Part shown: piece by piece, positions 6,151 through 8,421 of the stretch
Layout: every line of letters begins with the position of its first letter
Position numbering within the stretch: position 1 is the first letter of the stretch
Assembly (NCBI GenBank): GCA_030634235.1
Contig: DAOWBD010000034.1
Coordinates: 1 to 8,421 of the forward strand
Direction: 5' to 3'
DNA length: 8,421 nt
From: Candidatus Omnitrophota bacterium
Lineage (GTDB): Bacteria > Omnitrophota > Gorgyraeia > Zapsychrales > Zapsychraceae
Notes under the pieces: model-generated
The model's input: only the letters and a program-made list of their open reading frames with translations
The model's database searches: none
Told to the model about the DNA's origin: nothing
Program-made: the position numbers and the translations under genes

Positions 6151-6290
6151 TTAATATGCGAGGTATTCTTCGCGTTCCTGTTTGACTTCATATTCAGGCG
6201 AGCCGACCCAAGACGGCCTTACCGATTCGATAAAATACACCGCAGAACTGTGCCCGAGAAGATGCAGATTCTCGCGCTCTTCCCGACGGG
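6151..6290 (-). pseudogene. Out-of-frame C-terminal part of the MORN/YwqK-like lipoprotein
   Basis: Reading one base back from the CCC at 6290-6288 opens a frame that encodes 45 residues: RREERENLHLLGHSSAVYFI, then ESVRPSWVGSPEYEV, then KQEREEYLAY and TAA at 6153-6151. Its composition (charged helix, then a Trp/Pro/Tyr-rich end) looks like a genuine protein C-terminus, whereas the nominal frame ends in a Cys/Arg/Ser-rich tail of 22 residues. A single missing C in the homopolymer is the simplest explanation. It could be a real mutation, programmed frameshifting or a sequencing error; the sequence alone cannot decide. I see no strong slippery site followed by a stem-loop. Confidence 0.6.
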
Positions 6291-6698
6291 TATCCGTGTC
6301 CTGACAATCCCCATCCAGTTCCCTTCCTTGGGGCTGTCTGCCAGTTCGTATCCTTCACTAAACATTTTCACGGCTTCGTAATCGTTTAAAAAGACATCTT
6401 CTCCCTCATCGTCTATGTGCTGAAACCAAAAAAATAGCGGGTAATAATAATTGTTCCTGTCCACCCCGTCAAATATCCCATGGAAATAATATTGCCTGTA
6501 CTCCAACTCCACGTTTTCATCATATTTCTCATAAAACCCGTTCAACTGATTTGCTTCAACCTGATATTCGCACTTTAGTTTCCCGTTCTTATGATATTCC
6601 TTGTGAATTCCGTCTTTTTCCCCCTTTAGGTTTTGCGTAAAACCGTTCGAACATGCTGTAAAAAGGAATATGACAGCCGTTATGACCCTAAGCATCAT
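6219..6698 (-). CDS. MORN/YwqK-like lipoprotein, 3' end frameshifted
   Basis: The open frame gives 159 residues. The N-terminus (MMLRVITAVIFLFTAC) is a short signal peptide with a lipobox-like FTAC, so Cys16 is probably lipidated. The -3 residue is Phe rather than Leu, which is slightly unusual. Residues 28-70 hold imperfect MORN_2/YwqK-type repeats (GIHKEYHKNGKLKCEYQ, then LNGFYEKYDENVELEYRQYYF), a beta-hairpin repeat often found in secreted and surface proteins. The segment after residue 137 (VGKSARICIF...) looks out of frame; the frame that reads well continues to 6151 and is given as a separate entry. With one base restored at the CCC at 6290-6288, the protein would have about 182 residues and its stop would fall 17 nt before the next gene, a normal operon spacing. 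Start choice is supported by AAAGGGG 7 nt before ATG and by the promoter at 6720-6748. The function is unknown. Confidence 0.7.
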   Translation of the reverse strand: MMLRVITAVIFLFTACSNGFTQNLKGEKDGIHKEYHKNGKLKCEYQVEANQLNGFYEKYDENVELEYRQYYFHGIFDGVDRNNYYYPLFFWFQHIDDEGEDVFLNDYEAVKMFSEGYELADSPKEGNWMGIVRTRIPVGKSARICIFSGTVLRCILSNR

Positions 6699-6719
6699 GG
6701 TTCAACCCCTTTCAGAAAA

Positions 6720-6748
6720 AGTATATCACCAATCCATATCATAGTTAA
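6720..6748 (-). promoter_or_regulatory. Sigma-70-type promoter with extended -10, upstream of the lipoprotein gene
   Basis: Read on the minus strand: -35 TTAACT (6748-6743, 4 of 6 consensus bases), a spacer of exactly 17 nt, and -10 TATACT (6725-6720, 5 of 6), preceded by TGA, which gives an extended -10 (TGN) element. It lies between the terminator of the previous block and the first gene of the next one. Transcription should start near 6713, leaving a leader of about 15 nt that contains the AAAGGGG ribosome site (AGGGG at 6710-6706, 7 nt before ATG 6698). It is the best promoter match I found and probably drives the lipoprotein, membrane protein and ABC exporter genes. Confidence 0.62.
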
Positions 6749-6790
6749 CCATTTTTCCATGTTCTTCGCATTGTTTTCGCGTCCGCATAA

Positions 6791-6820
6791 AAGAAAAAGC
6801 CCCAGCTTGAAAGCCGGGGC
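6791..6820 (-). terminator. Intrinsic (rho-independent) terminator of the nifJ/DHOD-like transcript
   Basis: On the minus strand GCCCCGGC pairs with GCTGGGGC (8 bp, one G-U pair) around a TTTCAA loop and is followed directly by TTTTTCTT. Stem arms are at 6813-6820 and 6799-6806; the U-tract complement is at 6791-6798. It closes the right-hand gene block, 35 nt after the last in-frame stop. The plus-strand side also has a weaker T-rich run (AATTTTCTTT, 6821-6830), so it might also stop transcription coming from the other direction. Confidence 0.88.
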
Positions 6821-6854
6821 AATTTTCTTTCGCTAGACAAAACACCAGCAACTC

Positions 6855-7019
6855 TTACTTTGCTTCTTGAAGCAACGCCTTAATATCCTTAAGAAGGGCT
6901 TATGTTTTTCCCTGGTTAACAAGGATCTCCTTCAACATGGTTCGGTCACTCTTATCCGTCGCAAACGGGATTTCACCGCCCGCCTGGCCCGCAGCCATAA
7001 CATTCAAACTGAACATCAT
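6855..7019 (-). pseudogene. Small ORF downstream of the DHOD-like gene, interrupted by an in-frame TAA
   Basis: Beginning 24 nt after the stop of the preceding gene, an open frame from ATG at 7019 (or the second ATG at 7016, 7 nt after AAGGG) encodes 39 residues ending ILVNQGKT and stops at TAA 6902-6900. The same frame continues for 14 more codons (ALLKDIKALLQEAK) to a second TAA at 6857-6855. Read together, DRTMLKEILVNQGKT and the downstream part form one amphipathic helix pattern (L/I at about every third or fourth residue). This looks like a single 53-residue protein with one nonsense codon. I do not recognise the family. It lies just before the terminator at 6791-6820, so it would be the last gene of the nifJ transcript. 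The alternatives are a genuine 39-residue protein, a sequencing error, or chance. Confidence 0.4.
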
Positions 7020-7043
7020 AAAACCCTTTTATCCGACGGGGAA

Positions 7044-8042
7044 TTAATGGACCCCTTGATAACTTTGAAGGATCTTCATGTAATGCGCCCGCTCGAAGGA
7101 ATCAGGATTTTGGCATGATTTCTGGCTCATGCTGCCTTTCATCTGTTGAACAGACTCATATTGATGAACCTTCATCCACTCCTGCATGTCTTTGAGAATG
7201 TCGTTGACATATTCAATGCCGTTCTTAAGCAAGGCGGAACAAAGCATCGTTACATCCGCCCCGGTCATGATCATTTTAAGAACATCCTGGGCATTATAGA
7301 TGCCGCTTGTCGCACCTAAGTTGGCCTTGATCTGCCCGTAGAGGATTGCGATCCACCGCAGCGGCAGGCGAATGTCATGGGGCGTGCTCAGGATCAGATT
7401 AGGCGTAACCTCTAAATTCTCAAGGTCAATATCAGGTTGATAGAACCGGTTAAAAAGAACAACCGCGTCCGCCCCGGCATCATCTAACCGCATCGCCATG
7501 TTCGCGATCGAGCTGAAAAACGGGCTCAATTTGACAGCAATGGGAATCTTCACCGTCGATTTGATCGACTGAAAGATTTCCAGATAGTTCTCCTCAACCC
7601 TTGAACCGGGAATGGCAGGATCTGTCGGGACAAAATAAACATTCAATTCCAATGCGTCAGCACCCGCCTCTTCTATGCGCTTAGCATACCTGACCCATCC
7701 GCCCTGCGAAAAACCATTAAGGCTTCCGATCACCGGGATGTCGACTATTTTCTTCGCCTTGGCGATATGGTCGATATACTCAGCCGGATCCATCGCATAG
7801 GCCCCCGTCTCCGGCACATAGCTCAACGACTCCGCGAAGCTGTCGGTCCCTAAAGTAGAAAAATAATCCGAAGCTTCATTCTCCTTAAGGATCTGTTCTT
7901 CAAAAAGCGAATGATTGACGATCGCGGCGACTCCGGCATCCTGCATCCGTCGATAATTATCCATGTTCTTGGAAAGCGGCGAAGCCGATGCCACGATGGG
8001 ATTCTTTAATTCAAGCCCCATGTAAGTGGTGGAAAGGTCCAT
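7044..8042 (-). CDS. Dihydroorotate dehydrogenase-like flavoprotein linked to PFOR
   Basis: A 332-residue TIM-barrel protein of the dihydroorotate dehydrogenase superfamily. Visible landmarks are the N-terminal GLELKNPIVASASPLS strand, VIGSLNG (Asn109), LELNVYFVPTDP (Asn134), PIAVKLSP (Lys171) and a C-terminal glycine-rich segment around residues 243-275 (GATSGIYNA, then TGADVTMLCSALLKNG) that should hold the FMN phosphate. In true PyrD enzymes the N-L-S-C-P-N loop (class 1) supplies the catalytic Cys, or Ser in class 2. Here the matching residues read NVYFVP, so neither base is present. The protein may therefore not make orotate. It starts 16 nt after the PFOR stop with an AGGGA ribosome site about 6 nt before ATG. 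Proteins annotated as dihydroorotate dehydrogenase-like are often found next to nifJ, which suggests a redox role connected to PFOR; that role is inference. No other pyrimidine gene is in the window. Confidence 0.88.
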   Translation of the reverse strand: MDLSTTYMGLELKNPIVASASPLSKNMDNYRRMQDAGVAAIVNHSLFEEQILKENEASDYFSTLGTDSFAESLSYVPETGAYAMDPAEYIDHIAKAKKIVDIPVIGSLNGFSQGGWVRYAKRIEEAGADALELNVYFVPTDPAIPGSRVEENYLEIFQSIKSTVKIPIAVKLSPFFSSIANMAMRLDDAGADAVVLFNRFYQPDIDLENLEVTPNLILSTPHDIRLPLRWIAILYGQIKANLGATSGIYNAQDVLKMIMTGADVTMLCSALLKNGIEYVNDILKDMQEWMKVHQYESVQQMKGSMSQKSCQNPDSFERAHYMKILQSYQGVH

Positions 8043-8058
8043 TGTTTTCCCTATTTTT

Positions 8059-8421
8059 TTATTGGTCGTTAACCTTTAGAACTTCCGGTTTTTGAGCAGC
8101 CATTTGTTCATAGATCGCCCAGCGGTCATAAATATCCTGCTGCGCGAGCTTTAACAGCTCTTTGGCTTTTTCCGGATGGCTTTTTTCCAACATCTTGAAC
8201 CGGTTCTCGGTATCAGCACGTTCCTTGAACGGAATCTTCGGCTCGGTCGAATCAAGAATAAACGGATTCTTTCCCTCTGCCGTAAGTTCAGGATTATAAC
8301 GGAACAGCGGCCAGTACCCGGATTGGACGGCGCTTTTCTGGTCAGAAAATGCTGTTGTCATATTGATCCCGTGGGCAATACAATGGCTGTAGGCAATGAT
8401 CAGAGAAGGCCCGTCATACCG
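8059..8421 (-). CDS. nifJ: Pyruvate:ferredoxin (flavodoxin) oxidoreductase, C-terminal end (partial, 5' end outside window)
   Basis: This is the last 120 codons of a gene that enters from the right edge; the frame is open to base 8421. The visible protein begins RYDGPSLIIAYSHCIAHGIN, which matches the conserved stretch near the C-terminus of PFOR (family pattern YxGPSLIIAYxxCIxxG), where a conserved Cys lies close to the thiamine diphosphate and iron-sulfur site. It is followed by the typical SGYWPLFRYNP segment and an acidic and basic helical tail ending in VNDQ-TAA. The enzyme oxidatively decarboxylates pyruvate to acetyl-CoA in the cytoplasm and passes electrons to ferredoxin or flavodoxin, which points to an anaerobic metabolism. 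The domains with the [4Fe-4S] ferredoxin motifs lie upstream, outside the window. The next gene starts 16 nt after the stop, so the two are probably co-transcribed. A related 2-oxoacid oxidoreductase is possible, but the single-chain tail favours NifJ. Confidence 0.93.
   Translation of the reverse strand, partial: RYDGPSLIIAYSHCIAHGINMTTAFSDQKSAVQSGYWPLFRYNPELTAEGKNPFILDSTEPKIPFKERADTENRFKMLEKSHPEKAKELLKLAQQDIYDRWAIYEQMAAQKPEVLKVNDQ

Noticed and set aside
5785..6191. Minus-strand ORFs in other frames within the membrane-protein gene (5785-6030 and 5997-6191)
   Set aside because: They overlap the better-supported 228-residue frame. The upper part of 5997-6191 lies in a frame different from the restored lipoprotein C-terminus and has no start signal.
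6867..7118. Plus-strand 83-residue ORF over the gap after the DHOD-like gene
   Set aside because: It overlaps the 3' end of the DHOD-like gene, is antisense to the helix-coding small ORF, and has no ribosome site or family resemblance.
1..8421. CRISPR array, insertion sequence, tRNA or rRNA
   Set aside because: I saw no regular direct repeats, no transposase-like ORF with terminal inverted repeats, and no tRNA or rRNA signature.

Overview
The window is a gene-dense stretch in which every supported gene lies on the minus strand, so it reads from right (8421) to left (1). Genes are packed with 9-17 nt gaps or 4-nt ATGA overlaps. The content fits an anaerobic diderm bacterium: a pyruvate:ferredoxin oxidoreductase C-terminus (anaerobic pyruvate metabolism) and an Mla-type lipid transport set (MlaE, MlaF, MlaD), which needs an outer membrane. 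Moderate GC, compact operons and several families that resist naming suggest an uncultured lineage such as Omnitrophota or a relative. That placement is inference; no marker gene is present.

Right block (8421-6791): the last 120 codons of a nifJ-type gene are followed after 16 nt by a dihydroorotate dehydrogenase-like flavoprotein that lacks the usual catalytic Cys/Ser motif. Then comes a short coding-looking stretch interrupted by an in-frame TAA. The unit ends in a strong intrinsic terminator at 6791-6820.

Middle block (6748-3751): a good sigma-70-like promoter (TTAACT, 17 nt, TATACT, with an extended TGN) drives a small MORN/YwqK-like lipoprotein gene. Its 3' part is frameshifted, and the lost C-terminus is readable in another frame down to 6151. 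It is followed by an unrecognised single-pass membrane protein with a probable beta-rich exported domain. That gene is joined by 4-nt overlaps to an ABC-2 ATPase and permease pair of the YadG/YadH type. The three look like one exporter unit.

Left block (3736-3): a 48-codon remnant of a CoA-binding (Rossmann) protein, a stand-alone receiver-domain response regulator, then mlaE-mlaF-mlaD, a 63-residue zinc-finger-like protein that starts with GTG, and a secreted, very basic coiled-coil protein with an internal repeat. MlaE, MlaF and MlaD would form the inner-membrane phospholipid transporter. No mlaC, mlaB or mlaA is seen here.

I found no mobile element, CRISPR array, tRNA or rRNA. Nothing in the window is clearly a new defence or biosynthetic system. 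The most interesting points are the three apparently broken genes, the uncharacterised partners of the two ABC systems, and the response regulator leading the mla genes.
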